From DATATV01 sp035551355 (GTDB taxonomy: Bacteria; Actinomycetota; Actinomycetes; Mycobacteriales; Pseudonocardiaceae), in NCBI GenBank assembly GCA_035551355.1, contig DASZNF010000007.1:1-27921 (forward strand): 27,921 nucleotides of DNA, read 5' to 3'. The stretch's first letter is position 1, and each line of letters opens with the position of its first letter. Shown one piece after another: positions 16,801 through 24,466 of this stretch. The notes beneath the pieces were generated by a model. That model saw nothing but the letters and a program-made list of their open reading frames with translations. It did no database searches and was not told the origin of the DNA. Position numbers and translations under genes: made by a program.

Positions 16801-17722
16801 TCCACACCTCGCGGTCCTCAACGGCCAGCCGTTCGGCCAGTTCCGGCGGGCAGGCCTCGCCGCCGAAGATCAGCAACCGCACGTCGTCCAGCGCCTCGGC
16901 CGGCCACAGCGCGGCCAGCGTGGGCACGGTGGAGATCACCGTGATCCGCTGCTCGGCCAGCCAGCCGGCCAGGTCGGAGCCGCTGCGTACCAGCGAGCGG
17001 GGCGCGGTGACCAGGCACGCGCCGTGCCGCCAGGCCAGCCACATCTCCTCGCAGGAGGCGTCGAACGCGACCGACAGTCCGGCCAGCACCCGGTCACCCG
17101 GGCCGATCGGCTCTTCGGACAGAAAAAGCCGGGCCTCGGCATCCACGAAAGCGGCGGCCGAGGAATGAGTGACCGCAACGCCCTTGGGTTTGCCGGTGGA
17201 CCCGGAGGTGAAGATGATCCAGGCGTCGTCGTCCGGTCTGGGGCGGGTGCGGTTGGTGTTCGGGATGCCGCGCAGGCCACCCGTGGTGAGCTCGGCGTTC
17301 TCGCCGAGCACCGCGCACACCCCGGCCTCGCCGAACACCAGTTCCGCGCGTTCGTCCGGGTCCTCGAAGTCGACCGGCACGTAGGCCGCGCCGACCGCGA
17401 GCACGGCCAGGATGCCCACGTACAACTGGGCGGTACCAGAGGGAACGCGGATGCCGACCCGGTCGCCGACGCCGATTCCGGCCTGGGACAAGGATTGCCG
17501 CACTCGGTCCACTTCGGACGCCAGGGTGCGATAGGTCAGTTTTGTTGTGCCGTCGTCGATCGCGGCGGCGGCCGGGTGGGCGCGCACGGTCTCGGCGAGG
17601 ATGTCCACCAGGGTGCGCGGCGCCGGGGCGCCGCCCGCGCCGGTGAGAACCAGCGGCAGATCAACGGTGTCGGACAGGGATGCTTCGAGATCGATCAGGA
17701 CGGACTCGTCGACAACGGTCAC
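13826..17722 (-). CDS. pls: Pls/PosA-family non-ribosomal peptide synthetase (epsilon-poly-lysine synthetase-like)
   Basis: This 1298-residue membrane synthetase has an adenylation domain (about 36-500; FTSGSTGKPKG at 171-181, NTYGPTEAT at 308-316, Lys497), a carrier domain with Ser553 in GGGS, then about six hydrophobic segments separating three soluble blocks rich in hexapeptide repeats (for example GAKIGRDVDL, GAKVGRNVEV and GARIGKGVW). That is the layout and length (about 1300) of epsilon-poly-L-lysine synthetase. Aligning the pocket residues by eye gives D-A-E-T-I-G-T-V-V-K, close to lysine-type codes; Glu225 fits a basic side chain. No thioesterase or ordinary condensation domain is present. 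The frame opens at a TTG at 17815, but GTG 17722 overlaps the stop of a five-codon leader. The product is unproven, since many family members are orphans. Confidence 0.87.
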   Translation of the reverse strand: MTVVDESVLIDLEASLSDTVDLPLVLTGAGGAPAPRTLVDILAETVRAHPAAAAIDDGTTKLTYRTLASEVDRVRQSLSQAGIGVGDRVGIRVPSGTAQLYVGILAVLAVGAAYVPVDFEDPDERAELVFGEAGVCAVLGENAELTTGGLRGIPNTNRTRPRPDDDAWIIFTSGSTGKPKGVAVTHSSAAAFVDAEARLFLSEEPIGPGDRVLAGLSVAFDASCEEMWLAWRHGACLVTAPRSLVRSGSDLAGWLAEQRITVISTVPTLAALWPAEALDDVRLLIFGGEACPPELAERLAVEDREVWNTYGPTEATVVACAAQLTGEGPVRIGLPLDGWELAVVDALGEPVGVGEIGELVIGGVGLARYLDPVKDAQKYAPMPSLGWSRAYRSGDLVRLDIEGLVFQGRADDQVKLGGRRIELGEVDAALQALPGVAGAAAAVRTTAAGNQLLVGYLATTDGFDREAAIAALRDRLPAALVPLLAEVDCLPTRTSGKVDRAALPWPLPALVAETEVAQELSGTAGWIAERWSDILGVPVTGPESDFFANGGGSLSAAQLVSALRERFPQVTVADVYANPTLGGLAGALGVVTETRRKARKIEPTPRRARVIQSALLAPVATLIGLRWLTVLAGASNLLHTGGAVWAPTVSWSFVLAGVLLLITPAGQLGLAAAGVRLLLRGVRPGRYPRGGAVHLRLWLAERWADAAGAGSLAGAPWISYYARALGAKIGRDVDLHTMPPVTGLLKLGRGASVEPEVDLSGHWLDGDVLHIGRIRIGAGAVVGSRSTLFPGARIGRDAEIAAGSSVTGAVRAGESYSGAPAVRVGRARHAWPARRPHRPVAWVALYGASSALLALLPVLAAVPGLLIMARFMAHADSLSSATRDALLAVPLATVVALTGFAVLVLICVRALAIGLRRGYHPVRSRTGWQAWATERLMDSARTVLFPLYASLFTPVWLRLLGAKVGRNVEVSTVLALPSMTTVGDGAFLADDTMVASYELGGGWLRVGAAKIGKRAFLGNSGMTAAGRAVPKNGLVAVLSATPKRAKAGSSWLGSPPVQLRRVAGASDASRTFAPPARLKVARALVELCRIVPVMAMVALGVGVAAGLAALASRFGFLVAGLASGLVVLAAGAVAGLVAMAAKWALIGKFRARERPLWSSFVWRNELADTFVEMLAVPFLVNLAAGTALTTLWLRGMGARIGKGVWCETYWLPETDLVALGDGATVNRGCVLQTHLFHDRIMSMDTVTLEAGATIGPHGVILPAARIGAGGTVGPASLVMRGDVVPADSRWLGNPIAPW

Positions 17723-17752
17723 GGATTCACCGACATCTGGGCCGTTCCTCCT
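17719..17752 (-). promoter_or_regulatory. Ribosome-binding site and five-codon leader coupled to the Pls start
   Basis: On the minus strand AGGAGG (17752-17747) is followed after 10 nt by ATG (17736), which opens a five-codon frame, MSVNP, ending in TGA (17721-17719). That stop overlaps the in-frame GTG (17722-17720) of the synthetase. The strongest ribosome-binding site therefore serves the leader, and the synthetase start is placed for termination-reinitiation. Confidence 0.5.
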
Positions 17753-17818
17753 GTAGCGCAAGGGAAGTTGGCCCAGGAGTCCGGGAAAATCAACCGTCCT
17801 CGACCAATGCGACAATCG

Positions 17819-17824
17819 AGTGTA
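17819..17824 (-). promoter_or_regulatory. Possible -10 box of the Pls gene
   Basis: The minus strand carries TACACT at 17824-17819, about 70 nt before the Pls ribosome-binding site, in a 242-nt divergent region. No convincing -35 hexamer is found, so this is tentative. Confidence 0.25.
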
Positions 17825-17964
17825 GCGAAGGTGAACACAAGATGTCCGCCCAGCTCGTCGCCTTGGTGCGAGACATCACACGAACGATCAACCGGTCGGG
17901 TCAATTCGCGCACGGTGTGCCATACCACCGGAACTGTCGGTGGCGACGCCTACTGTGCGCCGCG

Positions 17965-19341
17965 ATGCGACCGATGACCACGGAGACCCAGGAGAACGCC
18001 ACCAACCGGCGCGCCACGCTGATCGCGGCCTCCATCGGGTTCGCGATGATCAGTCTGGACGTCACCATCGTGAACGTGGCGCTGCCGACGTTGTCCGACC
18101 GGCTGCACACGGGACTGTCCGGCCTGCAGTGGGTGGTGGACGGCTACACCCTGGTGTTCGCCTGTCTGCTGCTCACCGGCGGCGCGCTTGGCGACCGGCT
18201 GGGCGCGCGCCGGGTGTTCGCCGCCGGGCTGGTCCTGTTCCTGCTGGCCTCGCTGGCCTGCGGCCTGGCCCCGAACGCGGGCGTGCTGATCGCCGCCCGG
18301 TTCGCCCAGGGCGCCGGGGCGGCGGTACAGATGCCCACCTCGCTGGCCCTGGTCGGGCACGTCTATCCGGAGGCGAAGGAACGGGCCCGAGCGGTCGCGG
18401 TGTGGGCCGCGGTCGGCGGAGCCACCCTGGCCGCCGGCCCGGTGCTGGGCGGATTGCTGCTGTCGGTGCTGGACTGGCGGTGGTTGTTCCTGGTCAACGT
18501 GGGTATCGGCGCGATCGCCCTGGCCGTCACCGCCCGGGCCACCGGCCCTCGACCCGGCCCCGGCCGCAAGCCGGACCTGCCCGGCCAGCTGCTGTCCGTG
18601 CTGGCCATCGGCGCGCTGACCTACCTGCTGATCGAAGGGCCCCGGCAGGGCTTCAGCTCACCGGTGGTGCTGCTCGCGGCCGTGGTCGCGGTGCTGGGCG
18701 CAGCCGGGTTCGTGCTGGTGGAACACCGGCGGGCCGAACCGATGCTGCCGCTGTCGCTGTTCCGGCGGCCCACCTTCAGCGCGGCCAGCGCGGTCGGATT
18801 CGGGCTCAACTTCTGTTTCTACGGCACGCTTTTCCTGCTGACGCTGTACTTCCAGACGGTGCGCGGACTGTCCCCGCTGACCGCCGGGCTGTGGTTCGTG
18901 CCGATGACCGCCACGGTGACCGCGGCCAACCTGGTCGGCGGCTCGCTGGCCGCCCGGTTCGGCGCGCGGCGGCCCTTGGTGGCCGGTCACCTGGTGTTCC
19001 TGGTCGGTGCGCTGGCCCTGCTGGTCGCGCTGACCGGCGCGCCGGACTGGGCGCTGTGGCTGGCCATGGTGCCGCTGGGCACCGGCGCCGGACTGTGCGT
19101 GCCGCCGGTGACCAGCGCGCTGCTGGAGGCCACCGAACCGGCCTACACCGGAGTCGCCTCCGGCGAGCTGAACGCGGCCCGGCAACTGGGCGGCACGGTC
19201 GGGGTGGCGTTGTTCGGCGCGCTGCTGACCGCCGGGTTCACCGCCGGACTGCGGAATTCGCTGCTGGTGGCCGCTATCGTGCTGCTGGCCGGGACGCTGG
19301 CCTGTCTGCGCTGGATCGGACCGCGTCGAAAAACCGCGTGA
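17965..19341 (+). CDS. MFS exporter, DHA2 (EmrB/QacA-like) family
   Basis: This 458-residue membrane transporter has 12 to 14 hydrophobic segments. ISLDVTIVNVALP, early in the first segment, is the DHA2 signature, and GGALGDRLGARRVF is the cytoplasmic motif A between segments 2 and 3. It should export a compound with proton antiport. ATG 17965 and ATG 17974 are both possible. Neither has a ribosome-binding site, and TACTGT (17951-17956) lies 8 nt upstream, so a leaderless message is likely. It diverges from the Pls-type synthetase, which suggests export of, or protection from, its product. The 3' end overlaps the convergent hydrolase gene by 68 nt. Confidence 0.9.
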   Translation: MRPMTTETQENATNRRATLIAASIGFAMISLDVTIVNVALPTLSDRLHTGLSGLQWVVDGYTLVFACLLLTGGALGDRLGARRVFAAGLVLFLLASLACGLAPNAGVLIAARFAQGAGAAVQMPTSLALVGHVYPEAKERARAVAVWAAVGGATLAAGPVLGGLLLSVLDWRWLFLVNVGIGAIALAVTARATGPRPGPGRKPDLPGQLLSVLAIGALTYLLIEGPRQGFSSPVVLLAAVVAVLGAAGFVLVEHRRAEPMLPLSLFRRPTFSAASAVGFGLNFCFYGTLFLLTLYFQTVRGLSPLTAGLWFVPMTATVTAANLVGGSLAARFGARRPLVAGHLVFLVGALALLVALTGAPDWALWLAMVPLGTGAGLCVPPVTSALLEATEPAYTGVASGELNAARQLGGTVGVALFGALLTAGFTAGLRNSLLVAAIVLLAGTLACLRWIGPRRKTA

Positions 19342-20470
19342 CCGCGCGCACCGTGGCCATGGTGCGGGCCGAGCGGACCAGATCGAACGCGTGGTGGGCG
19401 TAGGGCAGTTCGGCGTAGTGCACGCCGCGGCCGGACACCGCGGCCGCCCGCCGGGCGAACCCCCGGGCCTGGTTGACCGTGACGATCTCGTCCCGGTCGC
19501 CGTGCACGATCAGCAGCGGCGGCGCGTGCTCGTCGACCCGGTGGGTGGGGGAGGCGGCCCGCCAGGTCGCCGGATCGTCCTCGAAGTCGGCGGTGAACAG
19601 CTTGGCCCGCACCCAGCGGCGCAGCCGGGGCCGGCCGTCGTCGTTGAGCGCGGTCAGGTCGTACACCCCATATACCGGCGCACCCGCCTGGACGCTGGTG
19701 TCGGCGTCCTCGAAGCCGGGCTGGAAGGCCGGGTCGTTGCCGGACACCGCGGCCAGCCCGGCCAGGTGCCCACCGGCCGAACCGCCGGTGACGGCGATGA
19801 ACGACGGGTCGCCGCCGTACTCGGCGATGTGCTCCCGCACCCAGGCGATGGCCCGCTTCACGTCCACGATCTGGGCCGGCCAGCGGTGATCCGGGCCCAG
19901 CCGGTAGTCGATGGACACACAGATCCAGCCCCGCGCGGTGAGATGACGCATCAGGTGTAGGCCCTGGGTGGCCTTGCTGCCGCCGGTCCACGAGCCGCCG
20001 TGCACCTGGATCATGACCGGACAGTCGGAGGGCCGGTCCGGGCGCTGCCAGATGTCCAGCACCTGCGCGGGCGCCTCGTCGTGGTAGGGCACGTCCCGGG
20101 TGATCACCGGCCCGAGTGTGGTGACCGGCGTTTCCGTATACGGCGCAACGGTTTCCAGCGCTCGGTCCAGCACCCCGCTCGCGTCCTGCCCGGCTCGGTG
20201 CAGGCCGGCCAGGCTCACCGCCGCGCCCGCCCCGGCGACCAGGCCCAGCCGGCCGAGGGTGCTGCGCCCGGCGCCCAGCCGCAGCGCCAGCCCGGTGGCC
20301 GCGGCCTGGGCGGCGGCGGCCGGTCCGGACAGCTCGGTGCTGACCAGCCCCGGCACCAGTCCGGCCAGGTACCACGGGTAGACCCGCCAGGGCGCGGTGC
20401 GGCCGAAAACATTGGCCGCGATGCCCGTGGCCCCGGTCACGGCGGCCAGCGCGGTGCCGGCCCGGCTCAT
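19274..20470 (-). CDS. Membrane-anchored alpha/beta hydrolase (esterase/lipase family)
   Basis: This is a 398-residue alpha/beta hydrolase of the carboxylesterase/BD-FAE type. HGGSW (157-161) is the oxyanion motif, Ser231 in GGSAGG is the nucleophile, Asp in IVHGDRDEIV is the acid, and His in YAHHAFDLV is the base. The first 95 residues are hydrophobic, with two or three membrane-type segments (about 33-48, 50-66 and 74-90), so the catalytic domain is anchored. The ATG at 20470 has only a weak GGGG upstream. Its last 68 nt, including RSSADRPASRPAAR, lie inside the 3' end of the convergent exporter gene. The substrate is probably a short acyl ester; this is not specific enough to name. Confidence 0.86.
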   Translation of the reverse strand: MSRAGTALAAVTGATGIAANVFGRTAPWRVYPWYLAGLVPGLVSTELSGPAAAAQAAATGLALRLGAGRSTLGRLGLVAGAGAAVSLAGLHRAGQDASGVLDRALETVAPYTETPVTTLGPVITRDVPYHDEAPAQVLDIWQRPDRPSDCPVMIQVHGGSWTGGSKATQGLHLMRHLTARGWICVSIDYRLGPDHRWPAQIVDVKRAIAWVREHIAEYGGDPSFIAVTGGSAGGHLAGLAAVSGNDPAFQPGFEDADTSVQAGAPVYGVYDLTALNDDGRPRLRRWVRAKLFTADFEDDPATWRAASPTHRVDEHAPPLLIVHGDRDEIVTVNQARGFARRAAAVSGRGVHYAELPYAHHAFDLVRSARTMATVRAVTRFFDAVRSSADRPASRPAAR

Positions 20471-20563
20471 CGGTGCGCCCCGGACGAGTGCGCCGGGGCG
20501 GGAATTTCGTCGATCGCGGTACCAGGCACAGAGCCACCGTACGGGAGGTGTAGAGAAGAGATC

Positions 20564-22408
20564 GTGACCAGGAGATACGTGATCATCGGCGCGGGCGCGA
20601 TCGGCGCGACCATCGCCGCCCAGTTGCACACCGCCGAGTCCGCCGTCCTGCTCGTCGCCCGGGGCCGCCAGCTGGCCGCGCTGCGCGAGACCGGCCTGCG
20701 CTATGTCCGCCCGGACGGGGAGCGCACGCTGCGGCTGCCGGTCGCCGGGAGCCCGGATGAGGTCGAGCTGACCGATTCCGACGTGCTGGTGCTCGCGGTC
20801 AAGTCGCAGGACACCGAGCAGGTCTTGCAGGACTGGTCCTGGCGGCCGGTGCGGCGAGCCGACGGCGGCACCGGCGCGGCCGCCACCGACCTGCCGATTC
20901 TGTTGCTGCAGAACGGTTTGGACAACCAGCGGGCCGCGCTGCGCCGGTTCGCCGCGGTGTTCGCCGCGATGGTGCTGCTGCCCGCCACCTATCTGGCGCC
21001 AGGCGAGGTGATCGCGCAGGGCGGGGACACCGTGGGCGCGCTGCTGATCGGCCGCTATCCCGGCGGCGAGCACCCCGCGTTGCCCGGCATCGCGGCCGAC
21101 CTGCGGGCCGCCGGGTTCGCCGCCCGGGTGGAACCGCAGATCACCGCGTGGCAGGCCAGCAAGCTGCTGACCAACCTGACCAACGCGCTGGACGCGCTCT
21201 ACCCGTCCAGCGAGCTGCGCAAGAAGGCGGCCGGGGCGCTGGCCGCGGAGGCGCGCGCGGTGTTCGCCGCGGCCGGGATACCGGTGCTGGACCGGAAGGT
21301 GATGAGCGACGACCCGGACACCGCCAAGGTCAAGATCCTGCCGGTGCCGGGCAAGGAGCGGGGCGGTAGCTCCACCTGGCAGAGCCTGGCCCGGGCCGGT
21401 TCGCTGGAGACCGACTACCTCAACGGCGAGATCGTGCTGCTGGCCCGGCTGGCCGGCCTGCCCGCGCCGTTGAACGAACGCCTGGCCGCGCGGGTGCAGC
21501 GAGCCGCCGCCGAGGGCGTCCCGGCCGGCAGCCTGGACGACGCCGATCTGGCCGCTACGCTGCCCGGCATGGCCCACCCCGTGCTGATCACCGCGGCCGA
21601 ACTGGCCGTCGCCGAATCGGAGCCGGTGCTGCTGGACGTGCGCTGGGCCCTTGGCGATCCGCACGGCCACCAGCACTACCTGGACGGCCACATCCCGGGC
21701 GCGGTGTTCGTGGACCTGGACACCGAACTGGCCGCTCCGGCCGGTCCCGCGCAGGGCCGCCACCCGCTGCCCGACCTGGCCGATCTGGAGGCGGTGGCCC
21801 GCCGCTGGGGCGTCACCGAGGGGCGGCCGGTGGTGATCTACGACAACACCGGCAACACCGCGGCCGCCCGGGCCTGGTGGCTGCTGCGCTGGGCCGGGGT
21901 GGCCGACGTGCGGCTGCTGGACGGCGGGCTGGGCGCGTGGACCCGGGCCGGAAACCCGGTGGCCACCGGAGAGGAGACCGCGGCCAAGCCGGGCGATGTC
22001 CGGCTGCGCCCCGGCGCCCTGCCCACCCTCACCGCCGATCAGGCCGCGACCTGGCCGGAGTCCGGGGTGCTGCTGGACGCCCGGGCGGGGGAGCGCTACC
22101 GCGGCGAGCAGGAGCCGGCCGACCCGGTGGCCGGGCATATCCCCGGCGCGGTCAGCGCGCCGACCGCGGCCAACGTCGGCGCGGACGGCACCTTCCTGAC
22201 CACGGCGGAGCTGCGCGCCCGGTTCGCCGGGCTGGGCGCCGGCGGCCCGGCCGAGGTGGGCGCGTACTGCGGCTCGGGCGTCACCGCGGCGCATGAGGTC
22301 CTGGCCCTGGAGCTGGCCGGGATCCCGGCCGCGCTGTACGCGGGCTCCTGGTCCGGCTGGATCACTGACCCGGCCCGCCCCGTCGCCGTCGGCCCCGGGG
22401 CCGCCTGA
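20564..22408 (+). CDS. Ketopantoate reductase-like domain fused to thiosulfate sulfurtransferase
   Basis: One 614-codon frame contains two proteins that are normally separate. Residues 1-335 match the ketopantoate reductase (PanE/ApbA) family: VIIGAGAIGATIAAQL (5-20) is the NADPH loop, LVLAVKSQDTEQ the nucleotide-binding strand, and KLLTNLTNALDALYP the helical catalytic region. Residues about 338-614 are a two-domain rhodanese: DGHIPGAVFVDLD in the first, inactive domain, and Cys569 in GAYCGSGVTAAH as catalytic cysteine. There is no stop between them. GTG 20564 follows AGAAGAG. An internal ATG at 21569 could start the sulfurtransferase alone. The fusion may be genuine, or the reductase stop may be lost by mutation or sequencing error. 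No functional link is obvious. Confidence 0.8.
   Translation: MTRRYVIIGAGAIGATIAAQLHTAESAVLLVARGRQLAALRETGLRYVRPDGERTLRLPVAGSPDEVELTDSDVLVLAVKSQDTEQVLQDWSWRPVRRADGGTGAAATDLPILLLQNGLDNQRAALRRFAAVFAAMVLLPATYLAPGEVIAQGGDTVGALLIGRYPGGEHPALPGIAADLRAAGFAARVEPQITAWQASKLLTNLTNALDALYPSSELRKKAAGALAAEARAVFAAAGIPVLDRKVMSDDPDTAKVKILPVPGKERGGSSTWQSLARAGSLETDYLNGEIVLLARLAGLPAPLNERLAARVQRAAAEGVPAGSLDDADLAATLPGMAHPVLITAAELAVAESEPVLLDVRWALGDPHGHQHYLDGHIPGAVFVDLDTELAAPAGPAQGRHPLPDLADLEAVARRWGVTEGRPVVIYDNTGNTAAARAWWLLRWAGVADVRLLDGGLGAWTRAGNPVATGEETAAKPGDVRLRPGALPTLTADQAATWPESGVLLDARAGERYRGEQEPADPVAGHIPGAVSAPTAANVGADGTFLTTAELRARFAGLGAGGPAEVGAYCGSGVTAAHEVLALELAGIPAALYAGSWSGWITDPARPVAVGPGAA
21569..22408 (+). other. 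Alternative internal start of the sulfurtransferase part
   Basis: ATG 21569 opens exactly at the rhodanese portion (MAHPVLITAAEL), giving 279 residues, the normal length of SseA-type enzymes. TACGCT (21555-21560) lies 8 nt upstream and resembles a -10 box of a leaderless actinobacterial gene. If used, the sulfurtransferase is also made alone, from within the longer frame. Confidence 0.45.
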
Positions 22409-22436
22409 AAACGGTTTCGCCGGTCAGCGGCGGTGC

Positions 22437-22471
22437 CCCGGGAGCAGGCTCCGGGTGCCGGCCGCGGCCGG
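22437..22471. terminator. GC-rich hairpins between convergent genes
   Basis: GGAGC-AG-GCTCC (22441-22452) and the 14-bp perfect palindrome CCGGCCGCGGCCGG (22458-22471) lie in the 98-nt gap between two convergent genes. They could form termination hairpins for either direction, but no T-run follows. Confidence 0.35.
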
Positions 22472-22506
22472 GGCTGCAGGGCGGCTCGGTCAGGGTGGCG
22501 GCACGG

Positions 22507-24159
22507 TCAGGGCGTCCCGCCCAGCAGGCCCAGCGGGCTAGGCGCGGTGACCTGGAAGCGCACGCCGACCTGGCCATCCGGCAGCCGGGCCGGGGCCGCG
22601 TGAGCCACCGCAAACGGCCCGGACTGGGCGATCAGGAAGGCGTGCACGGACCGGGCGAATGCCGCGCCGACCCGGCGCGGACTGCCCGGGGCCGGAGCCA
22701 GCTCCGCCGAGCGCAGGGGGCTCTGGTCCAGGCCCGCGCCCGGTGACCGGTCGCCGAAGGCCATGACCTCCAGGGGCTGCTGAGCGGCCAGGTCAACGAT
22801 GATAACCAGCAGCCGGGCGTCGACCTGACCGCGGGCGAGCTCGCCGCGGGCCGAGACGGCGGTCACGACGATGCGATCGGTCTGCAGGAGCTCGGCCCCC
22901 GACTCACGGCGCTGGAGAAGGTCGGCGCGGGCCATCGCGCGGAACGCCGGCGCCCCCTGCATGGCGATTGCCCGGACCTCGATGCGATCGGGTCCCGAGC
23001 CGAAGCGCGCGATGACGACGGGCGCGTAGACCGAACTCAGCCGGCTCCCCAGCTGCCCGCGAACAGCGGCCGTGGCCACGATGACTGCCGGCCGGGCGGA
23101 TCCGCCGGGAGCGAGGGGCGGAACGGGGTCGCCTCCCGGCCGGAGCACGTCCAGGTCGGCGGCGGGGACCTTATGCGCCCGCAGCACCGCACACATGACG
23201 TGGTCACACGACATGCTGGTGCCCCGGCTCACCTGGGCGGCGAGCCAGGACGCGGCCTGGTCCCGGGTGACCGCGCGGTGGTCGCCCGAGCTGCCGCTGA
23301 GCGCAACCGACGTCTGGCTCCGGACTAGCAGCACGTGGATCAGCGACCCGATGGCCACGATGGCCAGCACCGCCGCCACGGCCGCCGTGATGCGGGCGCG
23401 CCGCCCCACTCGGGGGCGCCCGGCCCCCCGCGGCGGCCCGGCGCCCGCCGGGTGACCCGGCTTCCTCGCCGGCTTTGCCGTCGGCGCCCGAGCCGGACGC
23501 CGCACCGGCTTCAGGGGTGCTGGCCGGAGTGGGACCTGTGCGGGCGGGGCCTGCTCAGGCTGGGCCTGCCGGGCTGGCGGCTGCTGGGACGGCGCCGCGG
23601 CTGGGTCAGGCTGAGGATCTGAGGCGGCCGCCGGGACCGGCGTCCGCACCTCTGGCCCGGCCGCCGGGTCCGGCTTCGGCGGCTCTGGCTCGGCCGCGTC
23701 CAGGATGGCGGACAGCGATTCCGTGATGGCGTCCGGGTCGGGCGCGTCGGCCGTCCTGCCGGGCGCCGGGCGGTTCGGCTTTCCTGGCACCAGCCCGCTG
23801 CTACCGCGTGTCCGCTGAGGCAGCGACGGAAGAGCGCGGGGACCCGGCTCGGCCGGGGCCGGTGCTAGCGGCGCCGATGCGCGGGGTTCCGGGGGTCCGT
23901 CCAGCGGGGCGGCGTCCGGCCCGGCAGGCATCGGCACGGCGCCTGGCGCGTCCGCTGCCGAGTCCGCCCGGCCCGAGTGCGCCCGGTCCGAGTCCGCCCG
24001 GACCGCGGCCAGCATGCGGAGCAGCACCGACTCAGGCAGCTGAGGCGGCCGCACGGGACCCGCTGGCCGATGCCCGCGATCCTCGCCTGGCTGGCGCCGT
24101 GAAAGCGAGGGGTTATCTCTGTCTTCCGCCAAGTGGGCCCACATCCCCTGGGGCGCCAT
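22507..24159 (-). CDS. Pro/Ala-rich single-pass membrane protein, unknown function
   Basis: This is a 550-residue protein. Residues 1-220 are disordered and rich in Pro and Ala, 219-256 form a basic stretch (VRRPARAPTAKPARKPG), one membrane segment spans 257-279, and about 270 residues follow outside the membrane. The outer part starts with RDQAASWLAAQVSRG and has two close cysteines (Cys318, Cys323 in SMSCDHVMC) that may form a disulfide. The in-out charge pattern fits a type II orientation. ATG 24159 has AGGGG 10 nt upstream; ATG 24189 has none. It diverges from two coupled glycosyltransferases, so a role in surface-glycan assembly or its control is possible. I recognise no catalytic motif. 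Confidence 0.75.
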   Translation of the reverse strand: MAPQGMWAHLAEDRDNPSLSRRQPGEDRGHRPAGPVRPPQLPESVLLRMLAAVRADSDRAHSGRADSAADAPGAVPMPAGPDAAPLDGPPEPRASAPLAPAPAEPGPRALPSLPQRTRGSSGLVPGKPNRPAPGRTADAPDPDAITESLSAILDAAEPEPPKPDPAAGPEVRTPVPAAASDPQPDPAAAPSQQPPARQAQPEQAPPAQVPLRPAPLKPVRRPARAPTAKPARKPGHPAGAGPPRGAGRPRVGRRARITAAVAAVLAIVAIGSLIHVLLVRSQTSVALSGSSGDHRAVTRDQAASWLAAQVSRGTSMSCDHVMCAVLRAHKVPAADLDVLRPGGDPVPPLAPGGSARPAVIVATAAVRGQLGSRLSSVYAPVVIARFGSGPDRIEVRAIAMQGAPAFRAMARADLLQRRESGAELLQTDRIVVTAVSARGELARGQVDARLLVIIVDLAAQQPLEVMAFGDRSPGAGLDQSPLRSAELAPAPGSPRRVGAAFARSVHAFLIAQSGPFAVAHAAPARLPDGQVGVRFQVTAPSPLGLLGGTP

Positions 24160-24466
24160 GACGATGCGACCCCTGAGATAGGGGAGCATGCGACACGGAT
24201 TAATTCAAGTGAAACCGCAAATAACAGTCGATAGGCGGCCGCGGCGCCGGGGGTGCCGCCGCCGCACGCGGGTGCGCAGGCCGACCGGGCCGGGCATTTT
24301 GCAGCGTGTTAAATGTCCAGTATTATCCATATTTCTTAGTTACACTGGATAATTCTCCTGACCGCCCTGAGCTGCGAAAACAGTAAATTTCGGCCGAAGT
24401 CGCCTCGCGCTGTGTAGCCGTTTAGTACCTTGTGAACGCATAAGACACGAGCTGCAGGGGGCGGCC
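24160..24466. promoter_or_regulatory. Divergent intergenic region with an 8-bp dyad
   Basis: This 307-nt region separates the divergent Pro-rich protein gene and the glycosyltransferase unit. About 24295-24440 is far more AT-rich than the surroundings. ATTATCCA (24322-24329) and TGGATAAT (24346-24353) are perfect 8-bp inverted repeats with 16 nt between, flanked by CCAGT (24317-24321) and ACTGG (24344-24348). Nearer the left gene, GGCGGC (24234-24239) and GCCGCC (24255-24260) can form a GC hairpin in its leader. Promoters must lie here for both directions, but I cannot fix their hexamers. Confidence 0.5.

Noticed and set aside
17719..17928. 69-codon minus-strand frame upstream of the synthetase
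   Set aside because: It would cover most of the promoter region and its start has no ribosome-binding site. Only its last five codons, with their own start and AGGAGG, were kept as a leader.
13952..17977. 1341-codon open frame antisense to the Pls-type synthetase
   Set aside because: Shadow of the synthetase caused by high GC. The translation is low-complexity and has no start signal or family motif.
22458..22471. 14-bp perfect palindrome as a specific protein site or attachment site
   Set aside because: In such GC-rich DNA, C/G-only palindromes arise easily. It is isolated, has no partner repeat and lies between convergent genes, so a weak terminator role is enough.
23400..23990. Repetitive CCG/GCC-rich DNA that looks like a tandem repeat
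   Set aside because: It encodes the Pro/Ala-rich disordered region of the membrane protein; no regular repeat unit is present.
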